Source of the DNA: Minisyncoccota bacterium | GTDB taxonomy: Bacteria > Patescibacteriota > Minisyncoccia > Phycocordibacterales > CAIJYI01 | Direction of reading: 5' to 3' | Length of the DNA stretch: 59,141 nucleotides | NCBI GenBank assembly: GCA_023229825.1 | Contig: JALNYN010000008.1 | Location: 13,135 to 72,275, forward strand | Shown: piece by piece, positions 8,565 to 17,067 of the stretch | Layout: each line of letters opens with the position of its first letter | How positions within the stretch are numbered: the stretch's first letter is position 1 | Position numbers and translations under genes: made by a program | Notes under the pieces: generated by a model | What the model saw: only the letters and a program-made list of their open reading frames with translations | What the model was told of the DNA's origin: nothing | Databases searched by the model: none

Positions 8565-9680
8565 ATGAAACTGGTATATCTTACTTCAAAAACCTATCCA
8601 CAAACAACCGCTGACCATTTTTTTGTGCTTGAAATGGCACGGGCATTCGCGGCGTTTCTTCATGAAAATTTTTTACTTGTTGTGAGGAACGAATATTCGA
8701 CAGGTGTGGGGAATATTCCGCATTATTCCTTCGGATTAAACATTATAAAGGGAAAGCTATTGTTTTATTTTTTTCGTCTCCCGTTTTTTATTATCAGAAA
8801 AAAGTTTTTTGGACGCGACACGGTATTTTTCACTAATGATGTTCATTTGCTTCGCGTGCTTTTTTTCTGGAAGAAGATTTTGCGTTTCAAATATCAAGTG
8901 GTGTCCGATTGGCACATGCTCTTCGGCAGCAAGAACGAAAAAGACATCATTCAAAAGAGCGACGGGTGTGTAACCACGACCAAACACTTAAAAGACCTAA
9001 TGGTAAGCCGTTATGGGGTTCCAGAGAGTAAGATACTCGTAGCGTATGGCGGTGTTGATCTTGATTTGTTTGGAAAAATCACAGAAACTTCCGAAGTTTT
9101 GCGGAAACGCTTGAATTTACCGGAATCCGCTTTTTTGGTCGGGTATGTTGGGTTTTATAAAACGATGGGAATGTCCAAGGGTATTGATACGATGATACGT
9201 GCATTGGCGCTCATTGAGGACGAATCCATAAAAATGGTATTCGTCGGCGGACGCCCGAAGGAAATGGAGGAATATCAAAAGCTGGCGGAGGAAAAAGGTG
9301 TTTCCGAACGATCTTTTTTTGTGCCTGTGGTTTTTCCGGAGGCCGTCGCTTTGTATGAGAAGGCGATAGACGCGCTTGTTATTCCGTATCCCGACAAGCC
9401 GCATTTTTGCGAGTACGGTTTTCCTATGAAAGCGTATGAATATCTAGCGTCAAAAAAACCGATCATTTTTTCCAATCTTCCCATTATTGCGGAAGTAATG
9501 GGAGATTGCGCGATTTCTTTTAACCCTGATGACGCGAAAGATTTATCGGAAAAAATAATCGAAATAAAAAACTTTCCGGAGCGAACAATAGAACGTGTTG
9601 CGAGCGCGTATGAAAAAGCTCAAGAATGCACTTGGAAAGCGCGCGCGGAAAAAATTATCGATTATGCAAAAACTTTATGA
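8565..9680 (+). CDS. GT4-type glycosyltransferase (tandem paralog A)
   Basis: 371 aa GT-B enzyme. Motifs: VSDWHMLFG near residue 110, VGYVGFYKTMGMSKGIDTMI, and the donor-site segment VIPYPDKPHF followed by GFPMKAYEYLASKKPIIFS. It is a clear paralog of the next gene, with the same length and the same motifs in order. It starts 9 nt after the upstream methyltransferase without an evident Shine-Dalgarno site. Its last 4 nt overlap the next gene. Confidence 0.8.
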   Translation: MKLVYLTSKTYPQTTADHFFVLEMARAFAAFLHENFLLVVRNEYSTGVGNIPHYSFGLNIIKGKLLFYFFRLPFFIIRKKFFGRDTVFFTNDVHLLRVLFFWKKILRFKYQVVSDWHMLFGSKNEKDIIQKSDGCVTTTKHLKDLMVSRYGVPESKILVAYGGVDLDLFGKITETSEVLRKRLNLPESAFLVGYVGFYKTMGMSKGIDTMIRALALIEDESIKMVFVGGRPKEMEEYQKLAEEKGVSERSFFVPVVFPEAVALYEKAIDALVIPYPDKPHFCEYGFPMKAYEYLASKKPIIFSNLPIIAEVMGDCAISFNPDDAKDLSEKIIEIKNFPERTIERVASAYEKAQECTWKARAEKIIDYAKTL

Positions 9681-10792
9681 AGTTCATACACCTTACCGTA
9701 AAGCGGTTTAATGCTTCATCAGCCGACAGTATCTACATTTCCCATTTGATTTGTCAGTTTAATCGACATTTTGGGGAAAAGTATCAGCTTATTGCCGGAG
9801 ATAAATCGCCGGAGCAATTTAATGGCGTAAACGTTATCAATTTGCGATTTCGTTCGTGGAAAAATGGAGCTTTACATTATTGGCTGCCGTACGTTTATTA
9901 TTTTTTCTGGTTTCCGTATTTTCTTTTTTCGCAAAAAACAAAGAGATCGGAAATAATATTTTTTTCCAGCGATGTGAACGTATTAGTACTTTCAATTTGG
10001 TGGAAAAAAGTTTTGAGATGCCGATTCAAGGTTTGCTCCGATTGGCACTTGCTTTTTAATAATTTCAAAGACGGTTTTGTGGCGAGGAATTCGGATTATT
10101 TGATTACCACTTCGGAAAAATTAAAAAAAGGACTTATTACCAGAACAGGTGTCGATGCGCATAAGATCATGGTTGTGTACGGGGGGGTAGATCTTTCGAA
10201 CTATCAAAATCCTTTGATAAGCCGTTTTGAGCTTGGACTTCCGGAAGATAAAACTCTCGTCGGTTATGTCGGATTATTCAAGACTATGGGTATGGAAAAA
10301 GGCGTTAATACCATGATTGAAGCGCTTCAGTATTTAGACAAAGAAACGGTTATGGTATTCGTCGGAGCTCGCGGCGAGCAAAAAGAGGAATACGGAAAAA
10401 TTACTGAAACTTTTCATGTAGAAAACCGCTGCATTTTCATTGATATGCAGCCGACGGAAAAGATGCCACAGTATGAAAAAGCTATGGATATGCTGGTTAT
10501 TCCTTATCCGGACAAACCGCATTTCAGAGAGTTCGGCTTTCCAATGAAAGTGTACGAATATATGGCGAGCGGGAAGCCGATCATTTATTCAAAACTTGAT
10601 CTGGCAGAAGAGGTGATCGGTGATTGCGCGATCGGCTTTGAAGCGGATAACGCGAAAGACTTGGCGGAAAAAATAACCGAGGCGAAAAAAAACAAAGAAA
10701 AATCTCTTGAACTCGCTAAAATGGCCGAAACCAAAGTAAAAGATTACACCTGGCAAAAAAAGGCAGAGAGGATACTTGAATGTCTCAAGTAG
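9677..10792 (+). CDS. GT4-type glycosyltransferase (tandem paralog B)
   Basis: 371 aa with the ATG at 9677 (ATGA overlap); an upstream in-frame ATG at 9626 would give a longer overlap and is less likely. It shares with the preceding protein the segments CSDWHLLF, VGYVGLFKTMGMEKGVNTMI, VIPYPDKPHF and GFPMKVYEYMASGKPIIYS. The pair arose by tandem duplication, so they may add related sugars or act at consecutive steps. It converges with the next gene on the opposite strand with only 3 nt between the stop codons. Confidence 0.8.
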   Translation: MKFIHLTVKRFNASSADSIYISHLICQFNRHFGEKYQLIAGDKSPEQFNGVNVINLRFRSWKNGALHYWLPYVYYFFWFPYFLFSQKTKRSEIIFFSSDVNVLVLSIWWKKVLRCRFKVCSDWHLLFNNFKDGFVARNSDYLITTSEKLKKGLITRTGVDAHKIMVVYGGVDLSNYQNPLISRFELGLPEDKTLVGYVGLFKTMGMEKGVNTMIEALQYLDKETVMVFVGARGEQKEEYGKITETFHVENRCIFIDMQPTEKMPQYEKAMDMLVIPYPDKPHFREFGFPMKVYEYMASGKPIIYSKLDLAEEVIGDCAIGFEADNAKDLAEKITEAKKNKEKSLELAKMAETKVKDYTWQKKAERILECLK

Positions 10793-10795
10793 GGG

Positions 10796-11674
10796 CTACT
10801 TTTTTGTTCGGTATTTCAACAGATCTATGAAGTGAAAAAAAACTCGTTTCATTCCAAAATACAAATAGGGGAATTTGTTTTTAATATAATGGCGCCATTT
10901 GAATTTATCAATGAAATGATAGATCTTTCTCGGAGTAAGGATATTTCCTCCATAATGCTTGGCGATCAAACGTCTTTCGTCATCGAATTTTTGCTGGCTG
11001 GTCGTTGTTTTTGAATTTTCCCAGATACGGAACACGGCTAGAGTATTCGGTAAATAAACAACCTTTCCGATCTTAAATATTCTGATCCACAGATCGTAGT
11101 CCATGCAATAGTGCAGAGATTCGTCAATATAACCGACCCGTTCGATTATTTTTTTTGTGAAAAATGTCGCTGGCTGTCCGAACGTTCCAGTGCTGGAGAG
11201 GAGAGTTTGATAGCTCTCATTTGGATTAGGTTTTGGCGTCGCTAATATATTGCTTGTCGCATATAATTTAGCGCAATCGCCATACAGAAGGTCAAACGGT
11301 TTTTTCTTATACCTGGATGCTACCAGCTGAAATGTTCCCGGCAGGTAATAGTCATCCGAATTTATCCATGCAACGATATCTCCTTTTGCTATTTTAAATC
11401 CCTGATTGATCGCGTCCGATTGCCCGCGGTCTTTTTTTGACCACCACAGGAGTTCTACGCCTTTGCATTTGATCGGATAGCGCCCGCTTTTAAGAAGTTC
11501 ATCATATTTTTTTATAATTCTCACAGTCTCGTCCGTAGATCTCGCATCCGCGATGATATACTCAACAAAAAAATTCCCCGCCTGCGAAAGCACGCTCTTT
11601 ATCGTTTCTTCGATGTACCGCCCTTGATTATATGAAGGAGTGACAATTGAGATCGTTACGCCCATGATTATCAT
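10796..11674 (-). CDS. GT2 glycosyltransferase
   Basis: 292 aa from an ATG at 11674; an ATG at 11665 and a TTG at 11707 are also in frame. GT-A fold family 2: ISIVTPSYNQGRYIEETI, then the nucleotide and metal motifs SKKDRGQSDAINQG and AWINSDDYYLPG (the SDD is the DxD-like site), then a DYDLWIRI segment typical of polysaccharide chain-extending GT2 enzymes. It stands alone on the minus strand between two plus-strand operons. Its upstream region is shared with the divergent HAD gene. Confidence 0.8.
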   Translation of the reverse strand: MIIMGVTISIVTPSYNQGRYIEETIKSVLSQAGNFFVEYIIADARSTDETVRIIKKYDELLKSGRYPIKCKGVELLWWSKKDRGQSDAINQGFKIAKGDIVAWINSDDYYLPGTFQLVASRYKKKPFDLLYGDCAKLYATSNILATPKPNPNESYQTLLSSTGTFGQPATFFTKKIIERVGYIDESLHYCMDYDLWIRIFKIGKVVYLPNTLAVFRIWENSKTTTSQQKFDDERRLIAKHYGGNILTPRKIYHFIDKFKWRHYIKNKFPYLYFGMKRVFFHFIDLLKYRTKK

Positions 11675-11722
11675 GGTATCACGACCGGAAAAGCGGCGCA
11701 ATTTCAAAAGTTGCTAATATCC

Positions 11723-11741
11723 ATACAATATATTATTGTAT
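11723..11741. promoter_or_regulatory. AT-rich palindrome between divergent genes
   Basis: ATACAATA (11723-11730), a TAT spacer and TATTGTAT (11734-11741) form an 8+8 inverted repeat. It sits in the short region between the minus-strand GT2 gene and the start of the long + strand operon at 11775. It could be an operator or just an AT-rich promoter element. Confidence 0.35.
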
Positions 11742-11760
11742 ATTCACAATATATCCGTAA

Positions 11761-11766
11761 TATTAT
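11761..11766 (+). promoter_or_regulatory. -10 box for the 11.8-23.2 kb operon
   Basis: TATTAT at 11761-11766, 8 nt before the ATG at 11775, so transcription would start at or next to the start codon. The -35 region is poor: TTGTAT with a 19-nt spacer is the best match. Confidence 0.45.
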
Positions 11767-11774
11767 GCCATAAA

Positions 11775-12437
11775 ATGTCTAAAACCGCAATAAAAAATTT
11801 TCATGCTGTATCATTAAAACCCGACACCAAAGGTGTTTTTTTGGATTTTGATAATTGCCTTTATGTATACGAACCGTGCCATCGCTCGGCGCTGATGTCT
11901 GCAAAAAATGAAATGGAAAAGATCATCGGAAAGAGTCATGATTTTTTTGCGCTGTATACAACGGCTCAAGACCGCGTAAAGAGACGAATCCCAAAAGCAG
12001 CCGCTTCTCACTCGCGTCTTCTTTATTTTGAAGCCATGTTTGAACTGCTTGGTATGGGTTCTATGATCGAAAAAAGTTTGTTTTTGGAAAATGTGTACTG
12101 GAAAAAATTTATGGAGAAAATGAAGCTGGTTTCGGGAGTAAAGAAATTTTTGATCGATTGCAAAAAGAAAAATATAAAAATTGTCATCGTTTCCGATCTT
12201 ACCGCAGGTATTCAGTTTGAAAAAATGATGAAATTAGGCATGGATCATCTCGTTGATTTTGTTGTAACTTCTGAAGAGGCTGGAGCGGAAAAACCGCACA
12301 AAAAGATTTTTCAGCTGGCATTAAAAAAGGCGGGTCTAAAAAGCCATGAAGTGATCATGATCGGAGACAGTTTACAAAAAGACGTGCAAGGCGCGCAAGT
12401 TCTTGGAATTAAAGCTTTGCAGATCATTCATGAATAA
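11775..12437 (+). CDS. HAD-family phosphatase
   Basis: 220 aa haloacid-dehalogenase-fold hydrolase, probably a sugar-phosphate or nucleotide-monophosphate phosphatase. The nucleophile motif is FLDFDNCLY (D24, D26), like the pyrimidine 5'-nucleotidase/SDT1 branch. It is followed by IVSDLTAG (motif II), a KPHKKIFQ lysine (motif III) and MIGDSLQKDVQGAQ (motif IV). The ATG at 11775 is preferred to a TTG at 11736 because of the adjacent -10 box. It opens a long operon and overlaps the kinase-fusion gene by 8 nt, which suggests that its substrate belongs to that pathway. Confidence 0.8.
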   Translation: MSKTAIKNFHAVSLKPDTKGVFLDFDNCLYVYEPCHRSALMSAKNEMEKIIGKSHDFFALYTTAQDRVKRRIPKAAASHSRLLYFEAMFELLGMGSMIEKSLFLENVYWKKFMEKMKLVSGVKKFLIDCKKKNIKIVIVSDLTAGIQFEKMMKLGMDHLVDFVVTSEEAGAEKPHKKIFQLALKKAGLKSHEVIMIGDSLQKDVQGAQVLGIKALQIIHE

Positions 12438-14559
12438 AGCATTTTTCAGAAAATATCTGTACGACAGGCTCGGCGAATCCAAATTGACTATTCTGTCTTC
12501 GCCATTATTTGCCGCAGGTTTGGTGATCAAGGTAATTACCTCTTTTGTTTTTGCTTCGGCATATCTCTCGGGGCTGTTTATTCCTTTTTTGAAATATTTT
12601 ACTCTATCCGGTTTCAAAGATCCCTATACTCATTTTTATTCTCTTGGCATAACCAATGCGTTTCCATATCCGCAGGCGATGCTTTATGTTATGTCTTTGC
12701 CGGGAACCATTTTTCAATATTTTTTAAATCCGAACATTTTTACTGTAACCAATTTTGAAATAGGGATATACCGTTTGCCGATTCTTTTTGCCGATATTGT
12801 CATACTTGTCATTCTCTCCCGCTGGATCAAGGGGAAGGACGCACAAATTCTTTGGCTATATTGGCTTTCTCCGATACTATTTTACATCAATTATATTCAA
12901 GGACAGATGGACGTGATCCCGATATTGTTTCTGTTTGTTTCTCTTTATTTTTTGTTTAAAGAGAAGTGGATATCGTCTTTTATTTTTTTTGGAGTGGCGG
13001 TGTCGGCAAAGATCCATATTCTCATTCTTCTTCCTTTTGTTGCAACGTATCTCTGGCGAAAACAGAAAAGTTTACGAAAAATTTTCCTGTTTTTTGATAT
13101 TCTTTTTCTTGTTTTTTTGACGATCAATTTTCCAGCTCTTTTCGAGCCCGGGTTCCAAAAGATGGTTTTTGAAAATTCCCAGCAGATTAAAATTTTCAGC
13201 GTTCAATTGAAATTTTTTGACGAGTCCATTATTTATCTTATTCCTTTCGCTTACACTTTGCTGTTTTTTCACCACCTGACCTTCCAGTCTTTTAACCGTG
13301 ATGTTTTCATTATGTTTCTCGGGTTTAGCTTCGGAATTTTACTTCTCCTTATTCCGCCGATGCCCGGCTGGTATTACTGGATCATTCCGTTTCTGATATA
13401 TTTTTATATAAAGAACGAGAATTTTTCCAAGCTCGGTTTTGTTGCGCTTAATTTCGGATATTTTTTATATTTTATACTGACACCGCGTTCTGATTTTCTT
13501 GGGACTTTTCCGTTTGGCGGAAATACTCCGAACGCCTATGTATGGCTCGCCGAGAATGGAATTGACGCAAAGATTTTGAGTGACTTGTCTTTCTGCTTTC
13601 TTCAGGCGGCGCTTTTCCTGAATGTACTGTGGATCTATTCTCGCGGAATTGAAAGCAGCATGAAGAATAAGCTGTATTCAATGCCGTACCTGATCGGCGT
13701 CGCGGGAGATTCTGGTTCCGGTAAGACCACGTTTACTGGTTCTTTGCGCGGTCTTTTTGGTAAAAAAAATGTTGCGATCGTTGCCGGGGATGATATGCAT
13801 AAATGGGAGAGAGGGAATATCATGTGGCAGAAATTTACCCATCTTCACCCGAAAGCGAACGATCTTCATGATGATATGGAGAACGCGCTTTCTCTTAAAA
13901 GCGGCGACACGGTATATCGTCGGCATTACGATCACGGTTCTGGAAAGTTTACTCTGCCGTTGAAGCTTGAATCAAAAAAGATGGTTATTTTTGAAGGCCT
14001 GCATTCGTTTTTCCTTGGACAAATGAGAGAGACGCTTGATCTGAAAATTTTTATTATGCCGGAAGAAAGCCTTCGCGTAGGGTGGAAACTTTCTCGCGAC
14101 ATAAACGAACGCGGACACGTTAGAGAAAGAGTATTGGAACAGATAAAAAATCGGGCGGACGATTCGGAGAATTTCATCCATGCACAGGAGAAATATTCCG
14201 ATATTACGATCTCTCTCAGGAAGAGAAACGGCGGAAAAAACACTATCAATGAGCAAGCCGATACTGATATTTGTCTTGAAATAAAATGCAGAAACAATGT
14301 AAATTTTGAGAACTTCGTCGAAACTTTACCCGATTCCGTGACGGTCGAAACTTCTTTCAGTGAGCAGTGGCAATATTTTTATTTTTACGGAAAAGTCGCC
14401 TGCGATGAAATTGAAAAATTATCGTACAAGCTTGTTCCCGAGATATATGAAGTTACTGCAACACAGCCGAAGTGGGAGAATGGATATCAGGGGATCATCC
14501 AGCTGTTTGTGTGTTATTATATATTCAGTTCACTTCGTTTGAATAACTATGGCGCATGA
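12430..14559 (+). CDS. Membrane GT-C-like protein fused to phosphoribulokinase-like kinase
   Basis: 709 aa. Residues 1 to about 410 are a polytopic membrane region with roughly ten hydrophobic segments, an early DPYTHFYS loop and an AFPYPQAMLYV segment, which recall GT87/mannosyltransferase-type GT-C enzymes. Residues about 418-700 are a P-loop kinase with a Walker A near 426-433 (GDSGSGKT). It shows phosphoribulokinase-specific features: THLHPKANDLHDDM, VYRRHYDHGSGKF, VIFEGLHSFF, and RDINERGHVRERVLEQI followed by FIHAQEKYSDI. The GT-C call is weaker than the kinase call. I know of no standard protein with this domain order. An in-frame TTG at 12403 is less likely than the ATG at 12430. It overlaps its neighbours by 8 and 11 nt. 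Confidence 0.75.
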   Translation: MNKAFFRKYLYDRLGESKLTILSSPLFAAGLVIKVITSFVFASAYLSGLFIPFLKYFTLSGFKDPYTHFYSLGITNAFPYPQAMLYVMSLPGTIFQYFLNPNIFTVTNFEIGIYRLPILFADIVILVILSRWIKGKDAQILWLYWLSPILFYINYIQGQMDVIPILFLFVSLYFLFKEKWISSFIFFGVAVSAKIHILILLPFVATYLWRKQKSLRKIFLFFDILFLVFLTINFPALFEPGFQKMVFENSQQIKIFSVQLKFFDESIIYLIPFAYTLLFFHHLTFQSFNRDVFIMFLGFSFGILLLLIPPMPGWYYWIIPFLIYFYIKNENFSKLGFVALNFGYFLYFILTPRSDFLGTFPFGGNTPNAYVWLAENGIDAKILSDLSFCFLQAALFLNVLWIYSRGIESSMKNKLYSMPYLIGVAGDSGSGKTTFTGSLRGLFGKKNVAIVAGDDMHKWERGNIMWQKFTHLHPKANDLHDDMENALSLKSGDTVYRRHYDHGSGKFTLPLKLESKKMVIFEGLHSFFLGQMRETLDLKIFIMPEESLRVGWKLSRDINERGHVRERVLEQIKNRADDSENFIHAQEKYSDITISLRKRNGGKNTINEQADTDICLEIKCRNNVNFENFVETLPDSVTVETSFSEQWQYFYFYGKVACDEIEKLSYKLVPEIYEVTATQPKWENGYQGIIQLFVCYYIFSSLRLNNYGA

Positions 14560-15568
14560 ATTAAAAAGTTTAATTGAGATATCAAAAAAGATCGGCAAAC
14601 GCCCCGATTATGTTCAGGGTGGGGGTGGAAACACTTCAGTAAAAATAGGGAAAAACAAAATGATAATAAAGGCATCCGGTTTCAGGTTATCCGAACTTCG
14701 GGTAAAGAAGGGGCTGGTTTCCGTTGATCATCAAAAAATCGTACAATTTTATTCTACCGTGAAAGGGCGTGAGAATATTACGGATGTTATTATTGAGAAC
14801 GACCGCGTGGTGAAAGACAGCATTCATAAAAAAAGATCCGGAGAGGAATTGCGCCCATCCATTGAAACGGGGTTTCATTCTCTTGCGGGGAAATTTGTCA
14901 TTCATTCACATTCGGTATATGCGAATATTTTCAACTGCTCAAAAGAAGGGAAAAAAATTCTTTCCAAAATGTTCAAAGAAGCGATTTTTGTGCCCTATTA
15001 CCCGCCCGGAATTTCTTTGACGATCGGAGTGAGAAAAGCTTTGGGAAAAAGAGAATCAAAAATATTTTTCTTGGAAAACCACGGCATTGTCGTCTGCGGT
15101 GAGACTGCGGAAGATGCCTATGTTCTGCATGAAGAAATAACGAATTGCATAAAAAAGGATTTGAAAATAAGGTCGCAATATCCGAAAATAAAGGTTGTCT
15201 CTGCAGAAAATGGCTGTTTTAAAAGCGAGTCTGATCAAGTATCCGATTTGATACGAAAGCATAAAAAAACGGTGAAAAAATTCAGAAAAATCGTTCTTTT
15301 TCCCGATCAGCTGGTATATGGCGATGATGTTGGTTTTTTGGCGAATGCCGGTTTTAGCATTCGGATCGATGTGGACAAAGGCGCTGTTTTTTATAATAAT
15401 ATGAGTTATGCTAAGGCGTTTACTTTTGAAGAGGTGTTTGTTGCGTGGCTGTTTATTATCGATCAAATACGCCGGTTTGGATTGACCTTAAAAACGATAT
15501 CAAAGAAAGAGATAGATTTTATTTTAAATATGGAAAGTGAAAAATACAGGAAAAAATTATGCAAATAA
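14549..15568 (+). CDS. Class II aldolase/adducin family protein
   Basis: 339 aa. The family comprises zinc aldolases and epimerases that make or break C-C bonds in sugar phosphates (fuculose-P and rhamnulose-P aldolases, ribulose-5-P 4-epimerase). The phosphate-binding GGGGNTSVK loop is at residues 24-32, a candidate acidic residue is E106, and the zinc ligands are H119, H121 (IHSHSVYAN) and H178 (ENHGIVVCG). The protein is longer than the typical 210-230 aa enzymes, with about 110 extra C-terminal residues. It overlaps the kinase fusion by 11 nt and the next gene by 10 nt, so it probably acts on the kinase's product or substrate. Confidence 0.82.
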   Translation: MAHELKSLIEISKKIGKRPDYVQGGGGNTSVKIGKNKMIIKASGFRLSELRVKKGLVSVDHQKIVQFYSTVKGRENITDVIIENDRVVKDSIHKKRSGEELRPSIETGFHSLAGKFVIHSHSVYANIFNCSKEGKKILSKMFKEAIFVPYYPPGISLTIGVRKALGKRESKIFFLENHGIVVCGETAEDAYVLHEEITNCIKKDLKIRSQYPKIKVVSAENGCFKSESDQVSDLIRKHKKTVKKFRKIVLFPDQLVYGDDVGFLANAGFSIRIDVDKGAVFYNNMSYAKAFTFEEVFVAWLFIIDQIRRFGLTLKTISKKEIDFILNMESEKYRKKLCK

Positions 15569-16173
15569 TAATTCATCGTATCAACAAGATCTCGGAGATG
15601 GCAATGGTTCCAAAAAAATACGGAGTGGAGATCGATATCCGCGGTTACGGCGATAAAATGTTCCTCAACCATGAACCGATCGATGATCCGAAAAAATACG
15701 ACGAGCTTGAAGAATATCTGAAAAATTTTAAGCACGCATTCATTATTTTTAACTTGAAAGAAGCGGGTTATGAAGAAAGGGTTATCGCTCTTGCAAAAAA
15801 GTACGGCATTAAAAAATATTTTTTGCTTGACGTTGAATTTCCCTATCTTTACCGCGCAACGCGCAAGGATCGCTTTAGAAAGATCGCCGTGAGGTATAGC
15901 GAAGCGGAACCCATAGAAAGTGTTTTGGCGCAGTACCAAAACGGAAAACCGCTTCTCGATTGGGTATGGATCGATACAAACACGAACCTCCCCCTTTCGA
16001 AGAAAATTAAGGATAAGCTCAAAGATTTCCAGACATGTCTGGTGTGTCCTGATCGTTGGGGAAGACCGGAAGATATCGCCGTATATGCTGAGAAAATGAG
16101 AAAAATGAATTTCCATCTTGATGCGGTGATGACAGCGCTTCGATATGCTGAAACATGGGAAAAGAGTATGTAA
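15559..16173 (+). CDS. Glycerophosphodiesterase-like (PLC-type) TIM-barrel protein
   Basis: 204 aa, compact relative to typical GDPD enzymes (about 240 or more). Recognisable GDPD signatures are H6-R7 at the first strand (IIHRIN), E24-x-D26 (GVEIDIRG) and H38 (LNHEP), corresponding to the catalytic histidines and the metal-binding Glu-x-Asp. Expected chemistry is hydrolysis of a phosphodiester of a polyol or sugar head group. There is no signal peptide, so it acts inside the cell. It overlaps the aldolase gene and ends 3 nt before the nucleotidyltransferase, tying it to the same pathway. Confidence 0.65.
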   Translation: MQIIIHRINKISEMAMVPKKYGVEIDIRGYGDKMFLNHEPIDDPKKYDELEEYLKNFKHAFIIFNLKEAGYEERVIALAKKYGIKKYFLLDVEFPYLYRATRKDRFRKIAVRYSEAEPIESVLAQYQNGKPLLDWVWIDTNTNLPLSKKIKDKLKDFQTCLVCPDRWGRPEDIAVYAEKMRKMNFHLDAVMTALRYAETWEKSM

Positions 16174-16176
16174 TAT

Positions 16177-17067
16177 ATGCAAATCATCATACCAATGTCA
16201 GGACAAGGGAATCGTTTTGTGAAAGCGGGATATGATACCCCGAAGTGTCTTTTGATAGTTGACGGGAAACGCGTGATCGAGCATGTCGTGGATATGTTCC
16301 CGGGAGAAAATAACTTTTTATTTATTTGCAACAAAGAGCACATTCAAAATACTGAAATGGAGGGTATTTTGAAACGCATAAAACCGGAGGGAAAAATACG
16401 AATTGTTGAAAGCCGCAAACTGGGACCGGTATTCGCCGTTTCAGAAATAATGAACGAACTCAACGATGAGGAATCAGTAATGATAAGTTATTGTGATTTT
16501 AGTCAGGATTGGGATTTTGCCAAGTTCAAAAAAGATATTGCAAGTCTCGGCTGCGCGGGTGCGGTTCCTTGTTATACCGGTTTTCATCCGCACCTGCTTC
16601 ACAAAAATTTATATGCTGGCGTTCTTGCGGATAAAAACGGAATGATGCGGGATATCCGTGAAAAACACTGCTTCACCGAGAACCCCGAAGATTCTTATCA
16701 TTCGGGAGGAACGTATTATTTCAAATCTGGCGCACTGGTGAAGAAATATTTCCGTGAACTTCTTGACACAAAGATGGATTTGAACGGCGAATATTATGTG
16801 AGCATGGTGTATTATCTTTTGAAACGCGACGGATTGCCTGTGTTTATTCCGACAGTAAAACATTTTATGCAGTGGGGAACTCCCGAAGATTTTGAAGAAT
16901 ATGAAGCTTGGTCACGATTTGTCCACCGTGATCTCCAAAAAGAAAAACGTTCCACGGAAATTCCAGCAAAAAGGGAACGGTTGGTAAAAATTCCCTACAG
17001 GAAGGGGAGTGAAGAATTTAACAAAAGTCATCGTTATTGGAAAGACTATTTACAAAAACATGGTTAA
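16177..17067 (+). CDS. Sugar-phosphate nucleotidyltransferase-like protein
   Basis: 296 aa. N-terminal NTP_transferase fold: IIPMSGQGNRFVKAGYDTPK gives a variant of the GxGxRxxxxTPK signature, and ISYCDFSQDW takes the place of the usual metal-binding Asp loop. Later SGGTYYFKSG and MQWGTPEDFEEY resemble other nucleotidyltransferases. It is expected to join a nucleotide to a sugar- or polyol-phosphate. The nucleotide and sugar are unknown. A second, related enzyme follows directly, with an 8-nt overlap. Confidence 0.75.
   Translation: MQIIIPMSGQGNRFVKAGYDTPKCLLIVDGKRVIEHVVDMFPGENNFLFICNKEHIQNTEMEGILKRIKPEGKIRIVESRKLGPVFAVSEIMNELNDEESVMISYCDFSQDWDFAKFKKDIASLGCAGAVPCYTGFHPHLLHKNLYAGVLADKNGMMRDIREKHCFTENPEDSYHSGGTYYFKSGALVKKYFRELLDTKMDLNGEYYVSMVYYLLKRDGLPVFIPTVKHFMQWGTPEDFEEYEAWSRFVHRDLQKEKRSTEIPAKRERLVKIPYRKGSEEFNKSHRYWKDYLQKHG

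Noticed and set aside
13680..14559. Calvin-cycle phosphoribulokinase
   Set aside because: The domain is fused to a membrane protein inside a glycan operon and no RuBisCO is encoded in the window; a sugar-modification role fits better.
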